NCBI GenBank assembly: GCA_027482245.1
Contig: JAIXWG010000038.1
Coordinates: 62,001 to 126,000 of the forward strand
Direction: 5' to 3'
Origin: Acetobacteraceae bacterium
Lineage (GTDB): Bacteria > Pseudomonadota > Alphaproteobacteria > Acetobacterales > Acetobacteraceae
DNA length: 64,000 nucleotides
Shown here: in pieces, positions 31,933 to 40,472 of the stretch
How positions within the stretch are numbered: the first letter of the stretch is position 1
Layout: every line of letters starts with the position of its first letter
Made by a program: the position numbers and the translations under genes
Notes under the pieces: generated by a model
What the model was told of the DNA's origin: nothing
The model's input: the letters and a program-made list of their open reading frames with translations, nothing else
Database searches by the model: none

Positions 31933-33552
31933 ATGAGCGACACCCTGGCCCTCGAGGCGGTCGCGCGCGAAGCCGCGCGCCGCCGTACCTTCGCGATCAT
32001 CGCCCACCCGGACGCCGGCAAGACCACGCTGACGGAGAAGCTGCTGCTGAAGGGCGGCGCCATCCAGCTCGCCGGCGCCGTGCGCGCCAAGGGCAATGCG
32101 CGGCGCACCCGGTCCGACTGGATGAAGATCGAGCAGGACCGCGGCATCTCCGTCGCGACCTCCGTCATGACCTTCGAACGCGGCGGCGTGATCTTCAACC
32201 TGCTCGACACGCCAGGCCACGAGGATTTCTCCGAGGACACCTACCGCACGCTGACGGCCGTGGACGCCGCGGTGATGGTGCTCGACGCCGCCAAGGGCAT
32301 CGAGAGCCAGACGCGGAAGCTCTTCGAGGTCTGCCGCCTGCGCGACATCCCCATCGTCACCTTCGTCAACAAGATGGACCGGGAGGCGCGCGACCCCTTC
32401 GAGCTGATCGACGAGATCGAGCAGACCCTCGCTTTGGATGCCGCCCCCGTCGCCTGGCCGATTGGCCGCGCCAGCACCTTCTGGGGCACCTACGACATCC
32501 TGGCGAAGCGCCTGATGCCCGTGGACGCGACGGAGGAGGAGGGCATCCCCGTCTCCGGCGCCGATGACCCGCGCATCGCGGCGCTGGTCGGCGAGGAACG
32601 CGCCACCCAGCTGGCGGAGGACATCCTGCTGGCCGAGGCCGGCCTGAAGCCCTTCGACCTGGAGGCCTTCCGCCAGGGCACGCTGACCCCCGTCTATTTC
32701 GGCTCCGCGCTGCGGGATTTCGGCGTGGGGCACCTGCTGGACGGCATGTCCCGCTACGCCCCGCCGCCCGGCGCCCGTGCTGCCGATGCAAGGCCGGTGG
32801 AGCCCGAGGAAGGCAAGCTGACCGGCTTCGTCTTCAAGGTGCAGGCCAACATGGACCCGAACCACCGGGACCGCGTGGCCTTCGTGCGGCTGTGCAGCGG
32901 GCGGCTCACCAAGGGCATGCGGCTCCGCCAGGTCCGCACCGGCAAGCAGGTGCCGGTCAACGCGCCGCTCTTCTTCTTCGCGAAGGAACGGCAGGTGGCG
33001 GAGGAAGCCTGGCCCGGCGACGTCGTCGGCATCGCCAACCACGGCACGCTCCGCATCGGGGACACGCTGACGGAAGGCGAGGACATCAACTTCCGCGGTG
33101 TCCCGAGCTTCGCGCCGGAAATCCTGCGGCATGTCCGGCTCGACGACCCGATGCTGGCCAAGAAGCTGCGCACGGCGCTGGACCAGTTGGCGGAGGAAGG
33201 GGTGGTGCAGATCTTCCGCCCGCTCGACGGCTCCGCCCCCATCGTCGGCGTGGTGGGCGAGCTGCAGCTGGATGTGCTGCAGAGCCGGCTCAAGGTCGAA
33301 TACACCGTGCCCGCCGGCTTCGACGCCACGCGCTGGTCCACCATGCGGTGGATCTCCTCCCCGAGCGGCGACCGCGCGGCGATCGAGCGCTGGGCGACCC
33401 GCAACCGCGGCGACACGGCGGCGGACCATGACGGCGAATACGTCGCCCTCTTCGGCTCCGACTGGCGGCGCAAGCGGGCGGAGGAGGAGTACCCCGAGCT
33501 CCGCTTCGACGCGGTGCGGGAACAGTCGGGCCTGGTCGCGATGGTGCGGTAG
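31933..33552 (+). CDS. prfC: Peptide chain release factor 3
   Basis: A 539-residue translational GTPase that recycles release factors 1 and 2 after termination. GTPase motifs are AHPDAGKTTL (G1), DRGISVATSV (G2), DTPGHEDF (G3) and VNKMDR (G4). The RF3-specific insertion after G1 (KGGAI, AKGNARRTRSDWM) and length separate it from EF-G and LepA. It is preceded by only 18 bases after the dehydratase gene and followed by the hairpin at 33555. Housekeeping gene; high confidence. Confidence 0.96.
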   Translation: MSDTLALEAVAREAARRRTFAIIAHPDAGKTTLTEKLLLKGGAIQLAGAVRAKGNARRTRSDWMKIEQDRGISVATSVMTFERGGVIFNLLDTPGHEDFSEDTYRTLTAVDAAVMVLDAAKGIESQTRKLFEVCRLRDIPIVTFVNKMDREARDPFELIDEIEQTLALDAAPVAWPIGRASTFWGTYDILAKRLMPVDATEEEGIPVSGADDPRIAALVGEERATQLAEDILLAEAGLKPFDLEAFRQGTLTPVYFGSALRDFGVGHLLDGMSRYAPPPGARAADARPVEPEEGKLTGFVFKVQANMDPNHRDRVAFVRLCSGRLTKGMRLRQVRTGKQVPVNAPLFFFAKERQVAEEAWPGDVVGIANHGTLRIGDTLTEGEDINFRGVPSFAPEILRHVRLDDPMLAKKLRTALDQLAEEGVVQIFRPLDGSAPIVGVVGELQLDVLQSRLKVEYTVPAGFDATRWSTMRWISSPSGDRAAIERWATRNRGDTAADHDGEYVALFGSDWRRKRAEEEYPELRFDAVREQSGLVAMVR

Positions 33553-33554
33553 GC

Positions 33555-33597
33555 CTCTCCCTCCCCCGCGATTGCGGGGGAGGGTCGGGGTGGGGGT
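33555..33597. terminator. Strong hairpin terminator, copy 2 of the repeated element
   Basis: Perfect 11-base-pair stem (arms 33559-33569 and 33574-33584, loop GATT) followed by TCGGGGTGGGGGT. It is identical to the element at 17277-17319 over 43 bases except one loop base. It sits between prfC and the convergent DUF1089 gene and could end both transcripts, including the long paaN-liv operon. Confidence 0.65.
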
Positions 33598-33608
33598 TTG
33601 GCGGAGCC

Positions 33609-34151
33609 TCAGATGCGCTCGAACAGCCCCGGATAGCTCAGCACCACGCCGTCTTCATCGACGGTGATGTCACGAACGAAATCGCTGTCGCGCGACTCAT
33701 ACCGCCACAGCCTCTCCTCCAGCCGCGTGTAGCGCTGCAGGTCGCGCTTCACAGTCATGCTGGGCAGGTCGACATGGGCCGTGTCGATCTCGACGGATTT
33801 GCCCACCGCGGTGCGCAGCCGGCGGATCGGCAGCGAATTGGTGAAGGGCGTGGCGCTGATGTCCACATCCTGCACGCCCTCCAACGCCGGCAGGTCGTTG
33901 CCCTCCGCATCCGTCCAGCCGCCCTTGCCATCGGCCAGCAGCACCAGGACGGTGGAGTTGCCCAGCACCGCGACCGAGAGGCGCCGCGTGCGCCAGCGGC
34001 TGTCCATCAGCAGGCGGAAGCGCACGGCGAAGGGGGCCTCGCCACCGGCCAGGATCATCCCCTCCGCGCTGATCTGTCCCGGGCTGCGATCCAGCACGAG
34101 GTGCTGCACGCCCTCGCCGGCGGCTTCCCGCCAGCGGTAGTGCTTCGCCAT
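33609..34151 (-). CDS. Putative glycolipid-binding protein (DUF1089)
   Basis: A 180-residue protein matching the DUF1089 (glycolipid-binding) pattern: YRWREAAGEGVQHLVL at the start, then ISAEGMIL, FRLLMDSRWRTRRLSV, NSLPIRRL, DLPSMTVKRDLQRYTRL and YESRDSDF. It is probably cytoplasmic; there is no signal peptide. Start at MAKHYRW (34151) has AGGA upstream. It follows the LivF-type ATPase gene by 29 bases and precedes the hairpin, so it is likely the last gene of the paaN-liv operon, though its relation to transport is unclear. Confidence 0.8.
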   Translation of the reverse strand: MAKHYRWREAAGEGVQHLVLDRSPGQISAEGMILAGGEAPFAVRFRLLMDSRWRTRRLSVAVLGNSTVLVLLADGKGGWTDAEGNDLPALEGVQDVDISATPFTNSLPIRRLRTAVGKSVEIDTAHVDLPSMTVKRDLQRYTRLEERLWRYESRDSDFVRDITVDEDGVVLSYPGLFERI

Positions 34152-34180
34152 GATTGTCATCCTGTGCCGGGGGAAGTCGG

Positions 34181-34903
34181 TCAAACGCCGAGATAGGCTT
34201 CCCTTACGGCGGGATCATGCAGCAGCGCCAGCCCTGTTCCCGCATGGGCGATGTGCCCTGTCTCGATGACATAGCCGCGATCGGCGATGGACAGGGCCGC
34301 GCTGGCATTCTGTTCCACCAGCAGCACCGTGACGCCCTGCGCCTTCAGCGCCACCACGGCCGCCAGGATCTGGTCCACCAGCAGCGGTGCCAGCCCCATG
34401 GAGGGCTCATCCAGCAGCAGCAGCCGCGGCTGCGACATCAGGGCCCGGCCGATCGCCAGCATCTGCTGCTGCCCGCCCGAGAGCCCCGCGGCCTGGAGGT
34501 GCCGCTTCTGCTTCAGGATGTCGAACATGCCATAGACACGATCGAGCCCCGCCGCCGTGTCTGCACGGCCGCGGCGGAAGGCACCGAGGCGGAGGTTGTC
34601 CTCGACGGAAAGGGGCCCGAAGAGCTGGCGGCCCTCCGGCGACTGGGCGATGCCGGCGGCGACGCGGGCATGGGCGGACCAGGCGGTGATGTCCTCGCCA
34701 TGGAATTTCACCCGTCCCGACCGCACGGGCTGGACGCCGGACAGGCAGCGCAGCAGCGTCGTCTTGCCCGCACCATTGCCGCCGACCAGCGCCGTGATCT
34801 CGCCGGTCTCGACGCGCAGCGTGATGCCCTTCAGCGCCAGGATGCGGCCATAGGCGGAATGGAGGTCGGCGACGTCAAGCAAGGGCGGCCTCCCTCGCGC
34901 CAT
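34181..34903 (-). CDS. ABC transporter ATPase, LivF type (phenylacetate locus)
   Basis: A 240-residue ATP-binding subunit with Walker A GGNGAGKTT, Q-loop region IAQSPEGRQLFGPLSV, signature LSGGQQQMLAIGRAL and Walker B LLLLDEPSMGLAP. The ATG at 34903 overlaps LivG by 29 bases. A TTG at 34882, with GGGAGG upstream, would give the more canonical opening (M)LDVADLHSAYG and is a realistic alternative. It completes the importer encoded from 38659 down to here. Confidence 0.92.
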   Translation of the reverse strand: MARGRPPLLDVADLHSAYGRILALKGITLRVETGEITALVGGNGAGKTTLLRCLSGVQPVRSGRVKFHGEDITAWSAHARVAAGIAQSPEGRQLFGPLSVEDNLRLGAFRRGRADTAAGLDRVYGMFDILKQKRHLQAAGLSGGQQQMLAIGRALMSQPRLLLLDEPSMGLAPLLVDQILAAVVALKAQGVTVLLVEQNASAALSIADRGYVIETGHIAHAGTGLALLHDPAVREAYLGV

Positions 34904-35663
34904 GCAGGCCGAGATAGGCGGCGATGACCTCGGGATTGTCGCGCACCTCGGCCGGCGTGCCGGCGGCGAGCAGCCGTCCCTGGTTCAGCACGACGACCTG
35001 GCGGCTGATGCGCATCACCATCTTCATGTCGTGCTCGATCAGCACCACGGCCACGCCCCGCGCGGCGATGGCGGCGATGAGGTGGTCGATCTCCGCGGTC
35101 TCGACGGGGTTGCAGCCAGCGGCGGGCTCGTCCAGCAGCAGGACGCGCGGGTTGGTGGCCAGCGCCCGCGCGATCTCCAGCCGCTTCAGCGCGCCATAGG
35201 GCAGGGACCCCGCGGGGCGGTCGGCATGCTCGGCCAGGCCGACCTCGGCCAGCAGGGCGAGCGCGGCGTCGCGGGATTCGCGGTTGGCGCGGCGCGCGGA
35301 TGGCAGGCGCAGCAGGTCACTGAGCAGCGAGGACTTCTCCCCGAGATGCCGGCCCGCCATGACGTTCTCCAGCGCCGTCATGCGGAAGAAGACCTGGAGG
35401 TTCTGGAAGGTGCGGGAGAGGCCGAGCGCGGCCAGGCGATGCGGCGGCGCCTGCGTGACATCCTGTCCCGCCAGCACCACGCGGCCGGCATCGGCGCGGT
35501 AGAGGCCGGAGACGATGTTGAACAGCGTGGTCTTGCCCGCGCCGTTGGGGCCGATGATGGCCAGCACCTCGCCCGCGCGGGCTTCGAAGCCCACGCCATC
35601 CAGCGCGCGCAGCCCGCCGAAGCCGATGCCGATGTTTTCCGCCGCCAACAGGGTTTCGGTCAT
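34875..35663 (-). CDS. ABC transporter ATPase, LivG type (phenylacetate locus)
   Basis: A 262-residue ATP-binding subunit with Walker A GPNGAGKTT, the LivG-specific GLSRTFQNLQVFFRMTALENV, a degenerate signature LPYGALKRLEIARAL and Walker B VLLLDEPAAGCNP followed by LIEHDMKMVM. The start overlaps the LivM stop by four bases (ATGA). It is part of the operon paaN, livK, livH, livM, livG, livF type. Confidence 0.93.
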   Translation of the reverse strand: MTETLLAAENIGIGFGGLRALDGVGFEARAGEVLAIIGPNGAGKTTLFNIVSGLYRADAGRVVLAGQDVTQAPPHRLAALGLSRTFQNLQVFFRMTALENVMAGRHLGEKSSLLSDLLRLPSARRANRESRDAALALLAEVGLAEHADRPAGSLPYGALKRLEIARALATNPRVLLLDEPAAGCNPVETAEIDHLIAAIAARGVAVVLIEHDMKMVMRISRQVVVLNQGRLLAAGTPAEVRDNPEVIAAYLGLHGAREAALA

Positions 35664-36595
35664 GCGGCCTGCTTCCGACGCAGCAGCGCGGCCAGGCCCG
35701 GCACGATGCCGACCCGGAGGAAAATCATGAAGAGCATGATGAGCAGGCCGAGCACGGCGTGTTCGTAGTCATGGAAGACGGTCAGCGCCTGCGGCAGCAG
35801 CACCAGAAGCGCCGCGCCCACGACCGCGCCGGGCACGGAGGCGAGGCCGCCGATCACGACCATCGTCACGTATTCGACGGACTGGAGAAAACCCGCGGCA
35901 TCCGGCGTGACGAAGCCGTTCATCATCGCCATCAGCCCCCCCGCCACCGCGCCATAGACGGCGGCGATGACGAAGGCGCGCAGCTTGTGGCGGGCGACGT
36001 CGATGCCGATGGTCCGCGCCGCGACCTCGCTGTCATGCAGCGCGGCGAGGGCGCGGCCCGACGGGCTGTGCTGGAGGTTGAGCGCCAGCCAGACGCCGAT
36101 GAGCAGGGCGCCGCCATTGATCCAGTACCAGGCCTCGCCGCCGCGGGGCCGCCAGCCGAAAATCTCCGGGCGAGGGATGCGGATGCCGTCGGGGCCGCCG
36201 GTCACCGCGATCTCGCTGACCAGCACCATGGCGACGAGGATGCCGAAGCCGAGCGTGGCCACCGCGAGGTAGTGGCCCTTGAGGCGCAGGATCGGCCGCC
36301 CGACGACGAAGGCGATGAGCCCCGCGACGATGGCGCCGATCGGCAGGCAGGCCAGCACGGGCAGGCCCAGGTATTTCGGGCCGAGTGCCATGGCGTAGGC
36401 GCCGATGCCGACGAAGCCGGCATGGCCGAGGCTGACCTGCCCCGCCTGGCCCATCAGCACCTGCAGCCCGACCGCGCCGAGCGCCGTGACCCAGACCAGG
36501 GCGGCCACGCGGAAATAGTAGCCGGAGGGGAAGAACCAGGGGATTACCGCAATCACCGCGGCCAGGATCAGCAGCGTGGCCCAGCGCGCGTTCAT
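35660..36595 (-). CDS. ABC transporter permease, LivM type (phenylacetate locus)
   Basis: A 311-residue permease with about ten hydrophobic segments. The signature is VLMGQAGQVSLGHAGFVGIGAYAM near residue 46, and the coupling helix is ALHDSEVAARTIGIDVARHK. The ATG at 36595 overlaps the LivH stop by one base; a GTG one codon earlier is also in frame. It forms the membrane channel with the LivH-type permease. Confidence 0.93.
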   Translation of the reverse strand: MNARWATLLILAAVIAVIPWFFPSGYYFRVAALVWVTALGAVGLQVLMGQAGQVSLGHAGFVGIGAYAMALGPKYLGLPVLACLPIGAIVAGLIAFVVGRPILRLKGHYLAVATLGFGILVAMVLVSEIAVTGGPDGIRIPRPEIFGWRPRGGEAWYWINGGALLIGVWLALNLQHSPSGRALAALHDSEVAARTIGIDVARHKLRAFVIAAVYGAVAGGLMAMMNGFVTPDAAGFLQSVEYVTMVVIGGLASVPGAVVGAALLVLLPQALTVFHDYEHAVLGLLIMLFMIFLRVGIVPGLAALLRRKQAA

Positions 36596-37467
36596 CACAC
36601 GCGCTCCACACCGCGATGGCCGAAGAGGCCCTGCGGCATGGCGAAGAGCACGGCCAGGATCACCAGGAAGGCGACGGCGTCCTTGTAGGCGGAGGAGACA
36701 TAGCCGGCGCCGAGTGCCTCCAGCAGCCCCAGCACCAAGCCGCCGACGACGGCGCCGAGCGGACTGCCCATGCCGCCCAGCATGGCCGCCGCGAAGCCCT
36801 TCAGCGCCAGCAGCGTGCCGACATCGAAGGAGGTCAGCGTGATCGGCGTGATGAGGATGCCGGCCAGGGCGCCGATGGCGGCGGAAAGCCCGAAGGAGAG
36901 GGCGAGCACGAAGCTGGTATCGACGCCGACCAGCCGCGCCGCCAGCCGGTTCGCCGCCGTGGCCAGCACCGCCTTGCCCATCAGCGTGCGTTCCAGGAAC
37001 AGGAACAGCCCCGCGAAGACCAGCAGCGCGCCGCCCAGCACCCAGAAGCTCTGCGGCAGGATCGCCGCGCCGAGCACCATGATGGGGTCGTTGCCGGAGA
37101 AGCCGGGGAGCTGGTGGAAGCGCTTGTCGAAGACGATCTGCGCGACGCCGCGCAGGAAGATGCTGGCGCCGATGGTGATGATGATGAGGGTGACGGCGGA
37201 GGCGCCGCGCGCAGGCTCGATCGCGAGCCGATGCAGCGCGAGGCCGACCAGCACCGCGACCGCGATGGCGGCCAGCGCCGCGAGGGGCAAGGGCGCGCCG
37301 GCCGCGGTGGCGAAGACCGTCACCATGCCGCCCAGCATGACGAATTCGCCCTGCGCGAAGTTCACGACATCCGACGCGTTGTGGATGAGCGTGAAGCCCA
37401 ATGCCACCAGCGCATAGACCGCGCCGACGGTGAGGCCGGAGACGAGGAATTGCAGAAGCTCTGGCAT
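36595..37467 (-). CDS. ABC transporter permease, LivH type (phenylacetate locus)
   Basis: A 290-residue permease with the LivH hallmark TLIHNASDVVNFAQGEFVMLGGM near residue 26 and the later GFAAAMLGGMGSPLGAVVGGL. It begins 25 bases after the binding-protein gene and its stop overlaps the LivM gene. Typical length and hydrophobic profile. Confidence 0.93.
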   Translation of the reverse strand: MPELLQFLVSGLTVGAVYALVALGFTLIHNASDVVNFAQGEFVMLGGMVTVFATAAGAPLPLAALAAIAVAVLVGLALHRLAIEPARGASAVTLIIITIGASIFLRGVAQIVFDKRFHQLPGFSGNDPIMVLGAAILPQSFWVLGGALLVFAGLFLFLERTLMGKAVLATAANRLAARLVGVDTSFVLALSFGLSAAIGALAGILITPITLTSFDVGTLLALKGFAAAMLGGMGSPLGAVVGGLVLGLLEALGAGYVSSAYKDAVAFLVILAVLFAMPQGLFGHRGVERV

Positions 37468-37492
37468 GATTCCTCTCCCCGGCCTTCCGCGC

Positions 37493-38659
37493 TCAGTTCC
37501 CGAGAAGAGCCCAGTCGCCGTTGCGGATCTCGACCATGCGGAAGGCGGAGAGGTCGAGGCCCATATGGTCGGTGGCGCTCATGGTGACGACGCCGCCGGT
37601 GCCGACGAAGCCGCGCGTGGCGCGGATGGCGTCGCGCAGCCTTGTGCCGTCCGTGCTGTTGGCGCGCTTCAGGGCGTCCACCAGGATCATCAGGCCGTCA
37701 TAGGCGTGGCCGCCGAAGGTGGAGACGGGTTGGTTGAACTCCCGCTCGAAGGCCGTCTTGTAGTCCAGCACCACCTGGCGCTGCGGGTCGCTGGCGGGCA
37801 GCTGCTCCGCGATCAGCAGCGCGGCGGCGGGCAGGCGCACGCCCTCGGCCGCGGCGGGGGTGGCGAGGTTGATGAACTCCCGGCTGGCGACGCCGTGGGA
37901 CTGATACAGCGGCAGGCGGATGCCGAGCTGGTGGTAGCCGCGCGTCACGATGGCGGGGCCCTGGCCGAAGCCGGGATTCACCACGGCCTCGATGCCCTGC
38001 GCGTTGCGCAGCCGCGTCAGCTGCGGCGTCATGTCGGAATCGCGCGGGCCGTAGCTTTCCTCCGCCACGATGGTGATGCCGGCGGCGCCGGCGACACGCA
38101 CGCATTGCCCGCGCATGGACTGCCCGAAGCCATCGGTGCCGGAGATCATGCCGACCCGCGAAAGCCCCCGCGCGCGGATATCCGCGAAGATCTTCTCGCA
38201 GGCCATGCGGTCGGTGTGGGGCGTCTTGAAGGTGTAGGGCTGGACGGGATCGACGATCTCGATGCCACCAGCGAGGGAGATGAAGGGGATGCGCGCATCC
38301 TCGAAGACCGGGCGCATGGCGAGCGTCGTGCCGGTGGTGGTGCCGCCGACCATGGCGACGACGCGGTCATCCTCCACCAGGCGGGTCGCGAAGGTGCGGG
38401 CGCGGTTGGCGTCGCCGGCATCGTCATAGACGATGAGCTGCAGCGGGCGCCCATTGACGCCGCCGGCCTGGTTGATGCGGTTGACGTAGAGGCGGAGCGT
38501 CTTGTCCTCGGGATCGCCGAGGAAGCTGGCGGGGCCGGTGACGGAGAGCACGGCGCCGATGCGGATCGGTTCCGGCGCGCGCTGCGCGAAGGCGGGGGCT
38601 GCGACCAGCAGGACGCCGGCGGCGATCACGCCCCGGCGCAGAAGCGTTCCCAGTGACAT
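37493..38659 (-). CDS. ABC transporter substrate-binding protein (LivK type), candidate phenylacetate receptor
   Basis: A 388-residue periplasmic receptor. The signal peptide LLRRGVIAAGVLLVAAPAFA is cleaved before QRAPEP. The mature protein opens IRIGAVLSVTGPASFLGDPED and shows FGGHAYDGLMILVDALK near the C-terminus, the usual fold of the branched-chain amino acid/aromatic acid receptors. It lies 30 bases after paaN and leads a complete importer, so phenylacetate or a related aryl acid is the most likely ligand by context. An amino acid cannot be excluded. Confidence 0.9.
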   Translation of the reverse strand: MSLGTLLRRGVIAAGVLLVAAPAFAQRAPEPIRIGAVLSVTGPASFLGDPEDKTLRLYVNRINQAGGVNGRPLQLIVYDDAGDANRARTFATRLVEDDRVVAMVGGTTTGTTLAMRPVFEDARIPFISLAGGIEIVDPVQPYTFKTPHTDRMACEKIFADIRARGLSRVGMISGTDGFGQSMRGQCVRVAGAAGITIVAEESYGPRDSDMTPQLTRLRNAQGIEAVVNPGFGQGPAIVTRGYHQLGIRLPLYQSHGVASREFINLATPAAAEGVRLPAAALLIAEQLPASDPQRQVVLDYKTAFEREFNQPVSTFGGHAYDGLMILVDALKRANSTDGTRLRDAIRATRGFVGTGGVVTMSATDHMGLDLSAFRMVEIRNGDWALLGN

Positions 38660-38689
38660 GCGTGCACTCCCTTGGACGTTGTTGCTTGT

Positions 38690-40333
38690 TCAGGCAGCGG
38701 CGGGACGGCGCACCATCGCGATGTGGAAGCGGTTGGCGACGAAGGCGGCGTCGGTGAGGCAGGAGGTCCCGGCGGGATTGGCGCCGGAGACGTGGTAGTC
38801 GCTGAAGGCGGCGGACTGGTTGACGAAGACGCCGCCGGTCAGATTTTCCGACAGCGCGACGCCAGCCCTGGCGAAGGCTGCTTCGGCGCGGGCGAGGAAG
38901 CCGTCATCGGTGCTGTGGACGAGGGCGGTGATGGCGCCGCGGGCCTTGGTGGAGGCGGCGGCGAGGCGCAGCGCCGTCTCCGCATCCGGGCAGCGGATCA
39001 GGAAGGCGATGGGGCCGAAGCGTTCCTCGCCCCAGGCTTCCTCGGCATCGGCGAGGACTTCCACGAGTAGTGGCGTGGCGGTGCGGGCTTCGCCGGGCAG
39101 CGGCGCGCTGTCCCGCAGCACGCGGCCGAGGCGCCGTGCGGCGGCGATGCGCGCCAGCGTCGCGGGGTTCTGGATGGCGCCGAGCACGCCGGCGGCGCGG
39201 GCGGGATCGGAGAGAAGGTCGTCGAGGGCGGCGACGATGGCGGCGCCGACCTCGTCGAAGCTCTTGTGGCCCTGGTCGGTCTCGACGCCCCCCGCGCCCA
39301 CGAAGATGTTCTGCGGCGCGGTGCACATCTGGCCGCTGTAGAGGGCGAGCGAGAAGGCGAGGTTGCGGCAGAGGCCGGCGAAATCAGCGGTGGAGTGCAG
39401 CACCACCGGGTTGATGCCGGCTTCCTCCGTGTGCAGGGGCTTGCGGCCCGCCAGCAGCTGGCGAAGGCGCGTGCCGAAGGCGGGGCCGCCGGTGAAATCG
39501 ACGATGCCGATGGCGGGATGCGTCGCGAGCTGCTCCGCGATCGGCGCCTCCGGCGTATCGGGTGCCAGCTGCACGATGTCGGCAGGGAAACCGGCTTCCG
39601 CCAGCACGGCACGCGCCGTGCGGACGGTCAGGGCAAGGGGCAGGATCGCGGCGGGGTGCGGCTTGACGATGACGGCGTTGCCGGTGGCGAGGCTCGCGAA
39701 GATCCCGGGATAGCCGTTCCAGGTCGGGAAGGTGGCGCAGCCGATGACGAGGCCGATGCCGCGCGGCACGGCGGCGAATCGCTTGTCCATGCGCAGCGTG
39801 TCGCGGCCGGCCGGCTTGTGCCAGGCGGCAGTCGTGGGAACCCGCGCCAGTTCCTCCATCGCATAGGCCACGGCTTCCAGCCCGCGATCCTGCGCATGCG
39901 GGCCGCCGGCCTGGAAGGCCATGACGAAGGCCTGGCCGGTGGTGTGCATCACCGCATTGGCCATCAGGAAACTGTCGCGGTTCAAGCGGTGCAGGATCTC
40001 CAGCAGCACGCCCGCGCGGGTGGTGGGCTCGGCGCTCGCCCAGGCGCCGCAGGCGGCTTCGGCGCGTGCGACCAGCGTGGCGGGCGTCAACGCGGGATAG
40101 GTGATGCCGAGTGCGGGGCCGAAGGGGGAGCGTTCGTCACCGACCAGCGCCTCGGCCCCCTCGAAGGGCTTGCCGAGCAGCGCGGCGAAGGCGGCTTCCG
40201 CATCGGCCTTGGCGGTCTCGCCATAGATCTTGCCGGACGGCGCCTCCGGATACGCGGAGAAATGCGCACGGCTCCGCGCGGCGGCGATTGCCTGGTCCAG
40301 AAGGGCCTGATGCCGTGCCGCGAACTCCACCAT
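38690..40333 (-). CDS. paaN: Phenylacetate degradation aldehyde dehydrogenase PaaN
   Basis: A 547-residue NAD(P)-dependent aldehyde dehydrogenase of the PaaN type, which oxidises the semialdehyde released from ring-opened oxepin-CoA in the phenylacetyl-CoA pathway. The nucleophile Cys lies in YSGQMCTAPQNIF, the glycine motif in DFTGGPAFG, and the Glu region in HTEEAGINPVV. Unlike E. coli PaaZ it has no C-terminal enoyl-CoA hydratase domain. It is first in an operon with an ABC importer and is divergent from paaG across a shared promoter. Confidence 0.9.
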   Translation of the reverse strand: MVEFAARHQALLDQAIAAARSRAHFSAYPEAPSGKIYGETAKADAEAAFAALLGKPFEGAEALVGDERSPFGPALGITYPALTPATLVARAEAACGAWASAEPTTRAGVLLEILHRLNRDSFLMANAVMHTTGQAFVMAFQAGGPHAQDRGLEAVAYAMEELARVPTTAAWHKPAGRDTLRMDKRFAAVPRGIGLVIGCATFPTWNGYPGIFASLATGNAVIVKPHPAAILPLALTVRTARAVLAEAGFPADIVQLAPDTPEAPIAEQLATHPAIGIVDFTGGPAFGTRLRQLLAGRKPLHTEEAGINPVVLHSTADFAGLCRNLAFSLALYSGQMCTAPQNIFVGAGGVETDQGHKSFDEVGAAIVAALDDLLSDPARAAGVLGAIQNPATLARIAAARRLGRVLRDSAPLPGEARTATPLLVEVLADAEEAWGEERFGPIAFLIRCPDAETALRLAAASTKARGAITALVHSTDDGFLARAEAAFARAGVALSENLTGGVFVNQSAAFSDYHVSGANPAGTSCLTDAAFVANRFHIAMVRRPAAA

Positions 40334-40352
40334 GACGCTGGAGCCTCCCCGT

Positions 40353-40432
40353 TTGACTTGGTCGTTGCGGCGAGAATAAGCTGAACGCGCGGTCAGTCAA
40401 TAGGGAGGCGAAAATAGGCAAATAAGCCTATT
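40353..40432. promoter_or_regulatory. Divergent paaN/paaG promoters with two inverted-repeat operators
   Basis: Minus strand: TTGACT (40395-40400), 16-base spacer, TATTCT (40373-40378) towards paaN. Plus strand: TTGACT (40353-40358), 16-base spacer, AATAAG (40375-40380) towards paaG. The near-palindrome CTGAACGCGCGGTCAG (40381-40396, 14 of 16 matching) fills the paaN spacer and the paaG start region. A second, perfect inverted repeat AATAGGC-N6-GCCTATT lies at 40413-40432. The TetR protein PaaR encoded at 42994 is the likely ligand of one or both. Promoters and binding are inferred. Confidence 0.5.
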
Positions 40433-40472
40433 GCGGCCCTCCCGACAAGCAAGAATACGGGGAGGGCTTCGC

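Noticed and set aside
30052..33429. Open frame of 1125 codons on the minus strand
   Set aside because: It is antisense to the dehydratase and prfC genes, both of which have full motif support, and its composition is low-complexity His/Arg/Gly.
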